From NCBI RefSeq assembly GCF_900099975.1, contig NZ_FNEI01000003.1, positions 62,001 through 126,000 on the forward strand: DNA of 64,000 nucleotides. The letters are read 5' to 3'. This document shows, one piece after another, positions 44,166 through 52,373 of this stretch (its first letter is position 1; every line of letters begins with the position of its first letter). The translations under genes were made by a program, and so were the position numbers. The notes under the pieces are model-generated. The model did not search any database and was not told where the DNA came from. It saw nothing but the letters and a program-made list of their open reading frames with translations. Source of the stretch: Arthrobacter cupressi (GTDB lineage Bacteria > Actinomycetota > Actinomycetes > Actinomycetales > Micrococcaceae).

Positions 44166-45101
44166 TCAGTGCAGGAACGCGGCGATGACGAGCATCGCGG
44201 GCACCGCGATCACGGTGGTGATCAGCACCGTGTCTTTCGCGATGGTGATGCCCTGCTGGTAGCGGGTGGCGGCCACGAATACGTTCTGCGCCGTGGGGAG
44301 GGCGCCGGCGATGGTGGCCGCGAACAGGGCGTGGCCGTTGAGCCCGAGGACGAAGTGGGCCACCAGGAACGCCAGGGCCGGGTGCAGGATGAGCTTGAAG
44401 GCCGACGCGATCACGATGTCCGTCCGGCGTCCGCTGGCTGCCGAGAAGGGCCGGTTCCCGTTGAGCGACATGCCGAAGGACATCAGCATGGCCGGCACCG
44501 CGGCGCCGCCGATGAAGTGGATCGGCTGGAGGGCGGGGTCCGGCAGTTGCAGGTGGAGGGCGGAGAACAGCAGCGCCAGCGCTGAGGCCACGATCACCGG
44601 ATTCCGCAGGATGATCAGCAGGAACTTCAGCAGCGGATTCTGTTTCGCGCTGCGGGAGCCGTGGGTGGCATCCAGCGCCATCAGGTAGACCGGGTTGTAG
44701 AAGGCCAGTTGGAAGATCAGCAGGGGTGCCACGTAGCTCGCGTCGCCCAGCACATAGACCGCGATCGGAATGCCGAGGTTGGCGCTGTTGGCCTGGCTGG
44801 CGCTCATGGCGCCGATGAGGGCCTCGGGCATCTTCCGTTTCAGCGCGAACTTGCTGAGCAGCACATAGATGATGCCCACCACCGTTCCGCTGATCGCCGC
44901 GGCGGCGAGCTGCGGGCCCAGGACATCCTCGAGCCTGGCCTTGGACAACGTTTCGAAGAGGAGCGCAGGGCTCGCCACGAAGAAGGCGAGCCGGCTGAGC
45001 GTCTGCCCGGCATTCGCGCCGAGGATCTCGCGCTTGCCGACGAACCAGCCCACGCCGATGATCGCCCACACCACGAAGAAGCCCGACAGTACCTCGATCA
45101 C
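44166..45101 (-). CDS. AEC family transporter (auxin efflux carrier-like)
   Basis: A 311-residue membrane protein with ten hydrophobic segments. The sequence opens FVVWAIIGVGWFVGKR and includes SQANSANLGIPIA and GALPTAQNVFVAATRY, typical of the auxin-efflux/malate-permease family. These proteins move organic acids or amino-acid-like compounds across the cytoplasmic membrane. GTG 45101 is the likely start. It is convergent with the trehalase-like gene and has no clear partner genes. Confidence 0.88.
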   Translation of the reverse strand: MIEVLSGFFVVWAIIGVGWFVGKREILGANAGQTLSRLAFFVASPALLFETLSKARLEDVLGPQLAAAAISGTVVGIIYVLLSKFALKRKMPEALIGAMSASQANSANLGIPIAVYVLGDASYVAPLLIFQLAFYNPVYLMALDATHGSRSAKQNPLLKFLLIILRNPVIVASALALLFSALHLQLPDPALQPIHFIGGAAVPAMLMSFGMSLNGNRPFSAASGRRTDIVIASAFKLILHPALAFLVAHFVLGLNGHALFAATIAGALPTAQNVFVAATRYQQGITIAKDTVLITTVIAVPAMLVIAAFLH

Positions 45102-45250
45102 AGCAGGGTTCCGGACGTGCTTGGTGGAGTGCCGGGGAGGTTCACGATCCCAGCGTAATCAGATTTATTCGCCGGAGAGGTGCGGCGGGGGCCGATTCCC
45201 GTTATGTGGACGCGGGTGGCCGGTGTGGACGTGCCGGCGGCCGGCGCCGC

Positions 45251-45679
45251 TTAGTGCTGGCGGGCGTTGCTGAGGGCGTGCGGCGGGCGCATCAGCCCGG
45301 GCGTGTGGCACTCGGCGGGATCGTTGCCGAGTTGGAGGATCTTGTTGTCTCCATCCACGTGGACCACCTTGGGCTCGTAGGCCAGGGCTTCTTCAGTGGT
45401 CATCTCCGCGTAAGTGATGAGGATGACGACGTCGCCCACGTGCACCAGGTGCGCGGCGGCCCCGTTGATGCCGATGACGCCGGAACCGCGCTCGCCGGCG
45501 ATGGTGTAGGTTTCCAGCCGGGCGCCGTTGGTGACATCGACAATCGACACGAGCTCGCCGGGCAGGATGTCCGCAGCGTCCAGCAGATCGAGGTCCACGG
45601 TGACGGAGCCGACGTAGTGCAGGTCGGCATGGGTGACCGTGGCGCGGTGGATCTTGGACTTAAACATTGTGCGGTTCAT
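45251..45679 (-). CDS. panD: aspartate 1-decarboxylase
   Basis: A 142-residue proenzyme that makes beta-alanine from aspartate for pantothenate and CoA synthesis. It self-cleaves between Gly24 and Ser25 in HYVGSVTVD, and the serine becomes the pyruvoyl group. The N-terminus [20 protein letters not shown] matches the family exactly, supporting ATG 45679. The central [21 protein letters not shown] is conserved. No panC or panB gene is adjacent. Confidence 0.96.
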   Translation of the reverse strand: MNRTMFKSKIHRATVTHADLHYVGSVTVDLDLLDAADILPGELVSIVDVTNGARLETYTIAGERGSGVIGINGAAAHLVHVGDVVILITYAEMTTEEALAYEPKVVHVDGDNKILQLGNDPAECHTPGLMRPPHALSNARQH

Positions 45680-45727
45680 AACGGGACAAGTTTAGCGTGG
45701 GCTGCGCCCGGCGCTCTGTGATGTGGG

Positions 45728-46024
45728 TTACGCCTGTTTCCGGGCGGTGCTCTGCGCCCGGCGCTTCGCGAACATGCCGTACATGGCGAAGAGCTTGGGC
45801 ACCACGAAGTACACCGCGGCTGGAACTATCAGCACAGTCAGGAAGAACGCGCGGAGCACGGGGTGCCAGCTTTCCATCAACGGGCCGAAAGCCACCAAAC
45901 CGACAGCCACCAGAGGGAAGATCGCCAGCCAGGTGATGAAGGCGCGGACGTGGATGGAAGGCAGGGGCGGGGCGGCCGCCGGGCCGTTCTGGGCTGCTGC
46001 TTGCTGGGCTGGGGAAGGGCTCAT
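45728..46024 (-). CDS. small membrane protein, two transmembrane helices
   Basis: A 98-residue protein with an Ala/Pro/Gln-rich N-terminus, two hydrophobic helices (AFITWLAIFPLVAVGLVAF and FFLTVLIVPAAVYFVVP) and a basic tail. ATG 46024 follows AAGGAG. The family is unknown to me; similar small proteins accompany antibiotic-biosynthesis-type monooxygenase homologues in actinobacteria, but none is nearby here. Confidence 0.75.
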   Translation of the reverse strand: MSPSPAQQAAAQNGPAAAPPLPSIHVRAFITWLAIFPLVAVGLVAFGPLMESWHPVLRAFFLTVLIVPAAVYFVVPKLFAMYGMFAKRRAQSTARKQA

Positions 46025-46230
46025 GGGTACTCCTTATAGGCAGGTATACGCAGGTAACTCAAGCAAATCAACATGCGCGGCCCGCGGTTTCTTCCCGGTG
46101 CCAGTTGGCGCGGTGCGCGCTGGCGGTGGGTTCCGTCCGGTGCCGTCACGCCATGCACGTTTTCAGGCTAACCGGGGGCGCTGCGCCGCGGAAATCCAGG
46201 GTGGGCGGCCAATGGAGAAGCGCGAAACCT

Positions 46231-46256
46231 GCGGGGCGTGACGCCCCACGCCCCGC
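46231..46256 (-). terminator. hairpin after the LysR gene
   Basis: GCGGGGCGT pairs with ACGCCCCGC (9 bp, perfect) about 20 bp beyond the LysR stop on the minus strand. The remaining sequence 46025-46230 shows no gene. Confidence 0.5.
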
Positions 46257-46275
46257 CCCCCTCGCGACCCAACCC

Positions 46276-47145
46276 CTACGCCTGCTTCCGCAGCGTCCTG
46301 CCGATGATCGCCTGCGTCAGGGCATCCACCGCCTCGGCGTTGGCCAGGGGGTTGCGGATCAGGGTGAAGTCCACGCCGCCGACGGGCGGGAGGTCGAAGC
46401 GGTTCGTGATGACCTTCAGGTCCTCCGGAACCAGCGACGACGGCATGACCGCAACGCCGATGCCCGCCCGGACCGCCGCGAGGACTCCCGCGATCTGCTT
46501 GGTGGAGCACGTCACGCGCCACGTGCGGCCCCGCGCTTCGAGGGCGTCGATGGCAAGCTTGCGGCTGATGCTCGGCGCGGGATAGCAGATGAGCGGGACC
46601 GGGCTCCCCGGATCAAGCACCGTCTGCTCCAGGCCCACCCAGTCGAAGCTGTCCTTCCGGACCACCGTTCCGTCCTTGGCCTCGCCCACCCACTTCACGA
46701 ACACGAGGTCCAGTTGGCCCGCATTGAGCCGCCGGTACAACTGGTCGCTCTGGCTGACCGTGAGCTCCAGGTTCACTTGCGGATACAGCTGCCGGAACTC
46801 GCGCAGGATCCGCGGCAGGCCCGTGATGGCAAGGTCGTCCGCGGTGCCGAAGCGCAGCCGGCCGCGCATCGCCGACCCCGAAAAGTAGCGCGCGGCGTCG
46901 TCGTGGGCTGCCAGGATGCTCCGCGCGAAACCGGCCATCGCGTCCCCGTTGTCGGTCAGCCGGACGTCCCGGGTGTCCCGCGCCACGAGCGAACGCTTGG
47001 CCGCGGCCTCCAGTTTCCGCACGTGCTGGCTCACGGTCGGCTGCGCGAGGCCCAGCTTCTCGGCGGCCTTGGTGAAGCTCAGGGTCTCCGCCACGGCAAG
47101 GAAGGAACGCAGCTGCACCGGATCGAACAGTGTTGCCTCGGACAA
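46276..47145 (-). CDS. LysR family transcriptional regulator
   Basis: A 289-residue regulator. The N-terminal winged helix shows RSFLAVAETLSFTKAAEKLGLAQPTVSQHVRKLE (about residues 12-45), followed by a substrate-binding-type effector domain. TTG 47145 is chosen because GAGGAG lies four bases upstream; TTG 47157 is possible. It is divergent from the MFS gene at 47312, the usual arrangement for a LysR protein and its target. A palindrome with T-N11-A spacing lies between them. Confidence 0.92.
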   Translation of the reverse strand: MSEATLFDPVQLRSFLAVAETLSFTKAAEKLGLAQPTVSQHVRKLEAAAKRSLVARDTRDVRLTDNGDAMAGFARSILAAHDDAARYFSGSAMRGRLRFGTADDLAITGLPRILREFRQLYPQVNLELTVSQSDQLYRRLNAGQLDLVFVKWVGEAKDGTVVRKDSFDWVGLEQTVLDPGSPVPLICYPAPSISRKLAIDALEARGRTWRVTCSTKQIAGVLAAVRAGIGVAVMPSSLVPEDLKVITNRFDLPPVGGVDFTLIRNPLANAEAVDALTQAIIGRTLRKQA

Positions 47146-47174
47146 GGGACTCCTCAACGGACCACGGCCCGCCT

Positions 47175-47191
47175 CATTGCGGAATGCAATG
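47175..47191. promoter_or_regulatory. LysR-type operator CATTGC-N5-GCAATG
   Basis: A perfect 6-5-6 inverted repeat containing the T-N11-A pattern of LysR binding sites. It is 30 bp from the LysR start and 121 bp from the MFS start. Confidence 0.7.
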
Positions 47192-47311
47192 AGAGTTATA
47201 AGGCCAATACGCTTCCATGATTATCGGGGCCAACCCTAGCGTTAAAGGCATTCCAGTGAAACCACCTGAACCGAATCCTGCCTGAACCAAACGTTTGATG
47301 AGGACACTCCC

Positions 47312-48703
47312 TTGGCACCCCCTCCACCCTCCGAAGCAACCGTCAGCCATTCCGCCATCGAGTCCGTGAGCGCCGCGGCCCGCGCCGGCCGCGACCCGGA
47401 CACCGTCACCCAGCCGATCGCCGTCGTGAGCGAACGCCTGCCCTGGCGGCACACCTTCATCTCCCTGCGTGTCCACAACTTCCGTGTCTTCGCGATCGGC
47501 CATTTCGTGGCGGTCATCGCGCTGTGGATGCAGCGCATCGCCCAGGACTGGATGGTGCTGCAGCTCTCCGGCTCGGTCACCGCCGTCGGCATCACCGTCG
47601 CCCTGCAGTTCATGCCCTCCCTGGTGCTCGGCCCGTGGGGCGGGATGATCGCCGACCGCTTCGCCAAACGCCGCATCCTCATGCTCTGCCAAGGCGTGGC
47701 CGCCGCCCTCGCCGCAAGCCTGGCCGTCCTGTCCCTGACCGGCGTGGTCCAGGTGTGGCACGTCTACGTCATCGCATTCATCCTTGGCCTGGTCACCGTG
47801 CTCGACCAGCCCGCCCGCCAGGTCTTCGTCAACGAACTCGTCGGGCCCACCTACCTGCGCAACGCGATCAGCGTCAACTCCACCACCTTCCAGTTGGGCG
47901 GGCTGATCGGGCCGGCGCTGGCGGGCGTGCTGCTGAACGCCGTCGGGCCTGGCTGGGCCTTCGCCGGCAACGCCCTGGCCTGCTGCTCCACCATCACCAC
48001 CCTGCTGCTGCTCCGCAAGAACGAACTGCACGTCAGCAAACCCGCTCCCCGGCGCAAGGGCATGCTCGCGGAGGGCCTGCGGTACGCGCTCCGCAAGCCC
48101 ACTATCTATTGGCCGTGGCTCATGGCCGGGTTCGTGGCGGTGTTCGCGATGAGCCTGCCGGTGCTGCTGGCCGCCTTCGCGGACCACGTGTACGACGCCG
48201 GTGCCGGCGGCTACGGCCTGCTCAACGCCCTGGTTGCGCTCGGCGCGATGTGCGGGGCCATCGCTTCCGCCCGACGCCGGCAGCTGCGGCTGCGTTCGGT
48301 GGTGCTGTGCGCGGGAATGTACGGGCTGATGCTGTGCCTTTCCGCGGCGGCGCCGTCCATGGCGTGGTTCGGTGCGGCCATGGTGCTTTCGGGATTCTGG
48401 TGCCTGATGTTCCTCACCGCCGCGAACCAGCTGGTGCAAACCAGCGCGAACATGGCCATCCGCGGCCGGGTCATGAGCCTGTACCTCGTGGTGCTGATCG
48501 GCGGCCAGGCCATCGGTGGCCCCATGATGGGCTGGCTGGCCGAACACTTCAATCCGCACCTGGCGATCCTGGTGGCAGGCGGGGTGCCGGCGCTCGCGGC
48601 GGTGACGGTCGCCGTCGTGCTGGCCCGGAAGTCGGCGCTGCAGCTGAGGGTGGACCTGAAGAACCGGCGCCGCCTGGTGCGGATTGTGCCGCGGGCGGCA
48701 TGA
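47312..48703 (+). CDS. MFS transporter
   Basis: A 463-residue membrane protein with 12 predicted helices, of the major-facilitator group that includes the enterobactin exporter. Between helices 2 and 3 it carries the motif GGMIADRFAKRRILM, and ALWMQRIAQDWMVLQLSG precedes it. The start is TTG 47312 with AGGA seven bases upstream. The divergent LysR gene and the operator at 47175 indicate inducible efflux of a small molecule. Confidence 0.9.
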   Translation: MAPPPPSEATVSHSAIESVSAAARAGRDPDTVTQPIAVVSERLPWRHTFISLRVHNFRVFAIGHFVAVIALWMQRIAQDWMVLQLSGSVTAVGITVALQFMPSLVLGPWGGMIADRFAKRRILMLCQGVAAALAASLAVLSLTGVVQVWHVYVIAFILGLVTVLDQPARQVFVNELVGPTYLRNAISVNSTTFQLGGLIGPALAGVLLNAVGPGWAFAGNALACCSTITTLLLLRKNELHVSKPAPRRKGMLAEGLRYALRKPTIYWPWLMAGFVAVFAMSLPVLLAAFADHVYDAGAGGYGLLNALVALGAMCGAIASARRRQLRLRSVVLCAGMYGLMLCLSAAAPSMAWFGAAMVLSGFWCLMFLTAANQLVQTSANMAIRGRVMSLYLVVLIGGQAIGGPMMGWLAEHFNPHLAILVAGGVPALAAVTVAVVLARKSALQLRVDLKNRRRLVRIVPRAA

Positions 48704-48786
48704 GGTGGGATCGCTGTTTTGAAAGTCCTGCGATAACTACACGGCTCGTTGAGCCGCCGCGCAGCCCGGACATGTCCAACTGGCCG

Positions 48787-49239
48787 TCAGGGAGTCCCTG
48801 TCGGGCGGCGCAGAGCGAAGAGCTTCTGCTCCAGTTCGCGCAGCGGAGCGCTGAGCGCCAGTAGTGTCGAGGTGTCGGTTCCCTCCATTGCCTCTTCCAT
48901 CACCTTGCGCAGTGCTGTCCGAAGCCGCTCGAGCGAGCTCGCCGCAGCCTCTGTGGGCCGGACGACGACGTTCCGTCCGACCCGTTCGGTGCGGTCGACG
49001 AGTCCCTTCGCCTCAAGGCTGCGGAGCGCCACGCTGACATTCGGCCGTTGCAGGACGGACCGGTCGGCGATTTCGCTCGGCGTCAACCCTGGCGCGAGGT
49101 CGACAATGCGCATGACCATCCGCTCGGTTTCGGTCAGCGCCGGCATGTCACCGTGTGGCTCGGCCATCCGGATGAGCCGCGCGACGTCGAGCAGCAAGTC
49201 AGCCAGCATGCCGAGATCGTCCACCGCTTCTGTCTTCAT
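48787..49239 (-). CDS. MarR family transcriptional regulator
   Basis: A 150-residue winged-helix regulator. The DNA-binding region reads GLTPSEIADRSVLQRPNVSVALRSLEAKGLV near residues 54-85, followed by the wing DRTERVGRN. ATG 49239 is opposite to a LysE-type exporter beginning 78 bp away. A 10-bp palindrome CATAATTATG in that gap is a plausible operator. It probably represses the exporter until an effector binds. Confidence 0.9.
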   Translation of the reverse strand: MKTEAVDDLGMLADLLLDVARLIRMAEPHGDMPALTETERMVMRIVDLAPGLTPSEIADRSVLQRPNVSVALRSLEAKGLVDRTERVGRNVVVRPTEAAASSLERLRTALRKVMEEAMEGTDTSTLLALSAPLRELEQKLFALRRPTGTP

Positions 49240-49261
49240 CGTTTACCCTTAGTTGTGCGTA

Positions 49262-49271
49262 CATAATTATG
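49262..49271. promoter_or_regulatory. candidate MarR operator CATAATTATG
   Basis: A perfect 10-bp AT-rich palindrome in otherwise GC-rich DNA, between the divergent MarR and LysE-type genes. It would also overlap promoter elements of either gene. Confidence 0.5.
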
Positions 49272-49317
49272 CTGCCATCATAGTCGCGGTATGTGGCTCT
49301 GGTCCAAGGGAGGAACG

Positions 49318-49956
49318 ATGGATGCTGTGCTGATCGGTTTATCGCTTGGCGCCACCGCGGGTGTCAGTCCGGGGCCGCTGCTCGTGCTCGTCGTGATGCA
49401 GACGCTGCGCCACGGCTGGCGTGGCGGAACCGCGACGGCCGTGGCGCCGATGCTTTCGGACGCGCTGGTCATCGTGTTGGTAGTCCTCGCCCTCGACCGG
49501 CTGCCGCATTGGACGCTCTCGGCGATCGGGTTGCTCGGAGGTGTGTACCTGGCCGTCTCCGCCGGCCTGCAGTGGCGCAAAGGGGCGGCGGTCGACCACG
49601 TCGTGTCCGATGCCGCTTCGGCGCGGACGGAAGGGTGGCGTGCGCTCCTGCAGGGAGCCCTGGTGAACTTGCTCAGCCCCCACCCCTGGATCACCTGGGC
49701 GGCCGTGCTTGGACCGCTGTTCGTGCGTGAGTGGCATTCGGGTCCGGCTGGCGCGTATTCCCTGGTTGCCGCGTTTTACCTGGCCTTGATCGGGGCGAAG
49801 GTGGTCGTTGCGCTTCTGCTCGCGCGCTTCCGCCACCGTTTCACTCCGCGGGCGTACTCGGCGACGATGCGCTCGGCGACGCTCGTGCTCGGCATCCTCG
49901 GGCTCGTCCTGACCGGGATATATGCGGCCGAACTCGTCGGGACCGCGACCACGTAA
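49318..49956 (+). CDS. LysE family transporter (amino acid exporter)
   Basis: A 212-residue membrane protein with six hydrophobic segments. LGATAGVSPGPLLVLVVMQTLRHGWRGG at the N-terminus is the signature of the LysE/RhtB exporters. GGAGGA lies just before ATG 49318; the frame from 49291 is open but lacks a ribosome site. It likely exports an amino acid or analogue under control of the divergent MarR protein. Confidence 0.9.
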   Translation: MDAVLIGLSLGATAGVSPGPLLVLVVMQTLRHGWRGGTATAVAPMLSDALVIVLVVLALDRLPHWTLSAIGLLGGVYLAVSAGLQWRKGAAVDHVVSDAASARTEGWRALLQGALVNLLSPHPWITWAAVLGPLFVREWHSGPAGAYSLVAAFYLALIGAKVVVALLLARFRHRFTPRAYSATMRSATLVLGILGLVLTGIYAAELVGTATT

Positions 49957-50019
49957 ATCAGACCGATCCCGGGTAGCCCCTGGCGCCGGTTCGACTGCAT
50001 GCAGCTCCGGATGCAGAAA

Positions 50020-50045
50020 ACACCCCGGTCCGAAGACCGGGGTGT
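50020..50045. terminator. terminator between LysE-type gene and tRNA-Gly
   Basis: A perfect 11-bp stem (ACACCCCGGTC and complement) with a CGAA loop on the plus strand, which reads TTCG on the minus strand. AAAA on its left gives a T-run for minus-strand transcripts, so it suits the tRNA gene. Confidence 0.85.
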
Positions 50046-50054
50046 CCTGTGCGG

Positions 50055-50125
50055 AGCGGGCGACGGGAATCGAACCCGCGTATCGAGCTTGGGAAGCTAG
50101 CGCTCTACCATTGAGCTACGCCCGC
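50055..50125 (-). tRNA. tRNA-Gly (anticodon TCC)
   Basis: On the minus strand a 71-base cloverleaf can be folded. The acceptor arm is GCGGGCG/CGCCCGC, the D-arm is AGCTCAATGGTAGAGC, the anticodon loop is CTTCCCA with TCC, and the T-arm contains GGTTCGATTCC. The CCA end is not encoded. A short hairpin terminator follows. Confidence 0.96.
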
Positions 50126-50218
50126 ATTGCCCGGCCTGTGTTCTCGAAAACTCAGCCGGAGCAGGTCCCAGCTTAGCGCAGATCACAGGCGTTCCCGGAC
50201 AGACCCGCCGCAGGCTGC

Positions 50219-51715
50219 CTACTTGAAGACCTGCATCGGGCCCCAGCCGTTGCCGACAACCCGGGCAGGAGCCCAACTGCCGTTGCCGAAGCCGTAGTAA
50301 TACAGCGTCCCGTCGTTCTTCCGCGCCGTCAGGCCACGTGTTCCGATGCCGGAAAATCCGAAGCTGGGTGCCAGCACGTTCATGGTGTGCCAGCCCCAGC
50401 CGATCGCCGTGGATGCTGCCACTCCTCCGGTCCCGTTGCCCCGGTAGTACAGGAGCGCACCACCCGGCGCCTGGGAGAGGATGTCGTTGTTGCCGTCATT
50501 GTTCCAGTCGGCCAGCGTGATGGTCCGGCCGCCCCAGCCCCAGCCGACAATGGCGAAGGTGCTCAATGCTCCGCCGCTGGTGTTCGGGTAGTACCGCAGC
50601 GCGCCGTCGGGCTTAAACCCGAGCACTCCGGGATATTTGTGGCTGCGGTTCATCTTTCCCACGGTGATGGTCATGTCACCCCATCCCCAGCCCACTGCCC
50701 GTTGCGCCTCAAATCCGCCGGCGGCCCGGCCGCGGTAGTAGCCGAGCTTCCCGTCCTTCCATTGGGCGAGGAGGTCGTACACGCCGTCCGCGTTCCAATC
50801 CACCACGAAGCCCTGCTTGAGGTTCGACCAGCCGCCGCCGATCACAGTCGGCGGCAGGTATTTTCCGGATCCTGCCGCATAGCGCAGCAACTGCCCGGCC
50901 GAGTTCACGGCAACCAGGTCCGAACCGCTCTTGATGGTGGCTCCGGCCGCCGGGTTGCCCGCGAAATAGTGCTCGAGCGTGGGGTAGCTGCGGGCGCGCA
51001 TGTCCGCGGCGATGGTCGGGCCGATGTAGCGCAGGTGCCACGGCTCGTAGCTGTAGCCCGTGGTGCCCGAATACCCGTTGGGGTAGCGGACGATGAAGCC
51101 GTAGCGGTACGCGTTCGCCGCCACCCAGCGGCCGGCCGGGGTCTCGCCGAAGCAGGTGGACAGGCCGCAGGAGCCGCCCGCGTTGCCGATGTCCACCGCC
51201 AGGCCGGTCTGGTGTTCGCTGTACCCGGGCTTGGCTGAGATGGTGTCCGCGTAGGCCTGCCCGTAGGTGCGCACGTAGTAGTCGTACAGGGCCGCCTGGG
51301 TGTCGTAGGAGCGGTAGCCGCTCACCACTGCCAGTCCGTGCCCGGCATTCGCCGCCGCATTGAAGAGCGAATTCAGGGCGCCCGCCGCTTCGGAGCGCAG
51401 GTAGGAGCCGCTGCTGCGGGCGTTGACGAGGTCGGCGGGGGCGTAGCGCAGCGGATTGAGGGGATGGGATTTGTTGACCAGCACCGCGGTGCTGCCGGCG
51501 GTGAATACCGGTGGCAGGCTGGGCAGCGGATTGACGGTCGCCGGTGCCGGGCCGGCCGTCCGAGCGGCGTGTGCGACGGCGGTGCCGCCTGCCGCGGGGG
51601 CCGTCACCGGGGTGCCCAGCAGCAAAGCCGCGCACAGCGAAACCGCAAGCGGCACGCGGGCGCCGGCCCGCCGTCGTCGTACGCGAAACGGGCTCGTGTG
51701 ATGGGAGGCAGCCAT
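50219..51715 (-). CDS. secreted D-alanyl-D-alanine carboxypeptidase (VanY-type) with C-terminal FG-GAP-like repeats
   Basis: A 498-residue exported peptidase. The signal peptide has an Arg-rich start (RVRRRRAGAR) and a hydrophobic core. The M15B domain (about 80-240) has the zinc ligands in SEHQTGLAVDIG (H168, D175) and EPWHLRY (E224, H227). The C-terminal half (about 260-498) has VCBS/FG-GAP-like repeats such as DWNADGVYDLLAQ and DWNNDGNNDILSQ, each followed by GKLGYYRG-like strands. It trims peptidoglycan stem peptides outside the cell. ATG 51715 follows AAGGGA; upstream frame extensions lack a ribosome site. Confidence 0.9.
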   Translation of the reverse strand: MAASHHTSPFRVRRRRAGARVPLAVSLCAALLLGTPVTAPAAGGTAVAHAARTAGPAPATVNPLPSLPPVFTAGSTAVLVNKSHPLNPLRYAPADLVNARSSGSYLRSEAAGALNSLFNAAANAGHGLAVVSGYRSYDTQAALYDYYVRTYGQAYADTISAKPGYSEHQTGLAVDIGNAGGSCGLSTCFGETPAGRWVAANAYRYGFIVRYPNGYSGTTGYSYEPWHLRYIGPTIAADMRARSYPTLEHYFAGNPAAGATIKSGSDLVAVNSAGQLLRYAAGSGKYLPPTVIGGGWSNLKQGFVVDWNADGVYDLLAQWKDGKLGYYRGRAAGGFEAQRAVGWGWGDMTITVGKMNRSHKYPGVLGFKPDGALRYYPNTSGGALSTFAIVGWGWGGRTITLADWNNDGNNDILSQAPGGALLYYRGNGTGGVAASTAIGWGWHTMNVLAPSFGFSGIGTRGLTARKNDGTLYYYGFGNGSWAPARVVGNGWGPMQVFK

Positions 51716-51898
51716 GAACAGTCCCTTCGGTTGCGGCCCGGGAACTCTACCGCAACACGGGTTCCGATGTAATAAAGATTCGGTTAAGGCACGCCCCAAC
51801 GGTGTCCCGCGCGGCGGCCCCTGCCTATCCTGAAACGGTTAGCTGTGCGTCATGGGGAACCGGGCTACATCGTTTTGTCGCACCTTGAAGGGGACCCC

Positions 51899-52342
51899 AT
51901 GGCATTCGCAGAGCACGAAGTACTGATCGGCCGCGACGCCATGAGTGTGTACCTTTTCCTCGTGGACGGGCTGAACAACCCGTTGTGGCGCGACGGCATC
52001 CGCAGCATTTCCCTCCGTTCCGGCAAGGCCGGCGCGAAGGGCGCCGTGTACCAGCAGACCCTGCTCGGCCCGGGCGGACGGCCCCTCGCCGCCGACTTCC
52101 AGATCACCGAGGCACGGCCCGGCGCCGAGGTGCGTTTCGAGGTTGTCGCCGGCCCGGCCCGGCCCCTGGGCGGCTACTACCTGAGCACCGAAGGGCCCAA
52201 CACCCGGCTGCGCTTCGCGCTCGAATTCCACCCGAAGGGCCTGCAGAAGCTCATGGGCGGGATGATCCAGAAGACCATGGAGGCCGAGGTGCTCCAACTG
52301 GACAAGCTCAAGAGCGTCCTTGAGGAGGAGAACGCGGCGTAG
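51899..52342 (+). CDS. SRPBCC family protein
   Basis: A 147-residue single-domain protein of the START/Bet v1-like (polyketide cyclase) fold. AFAEHEVLIGRDAMSVYLFLVDG and PLWRDGIRSISLRSG are consistent with the first strand-helix part, and the C-terminal helix EAEVLQLDKLKSVLEE closes the cavity. ATG 51899 follows GAAGGGG. Such proteins bind hydrophobic ligands, but the ligand is unknown. It is convergent with the CAP-domain gene. Confidence 0.8.
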   Translation: MAFAEHEVLIGRDAMSVYLFLVDGLNNPLWRDGIRSISLRSGKAGAKGAVYQQTLLGPGGRPLAADFQITEARPGAEVRFEVVAGPARPLGGYYLSTEGPNTRLRFALEFHPKGLQKLMGGMIQKTMEAEVLQLDKLKSVLEEENAA

Positions 52343-52373
52343 TTCGAGACTCCGGCCACTGCGCCGGCTTGAT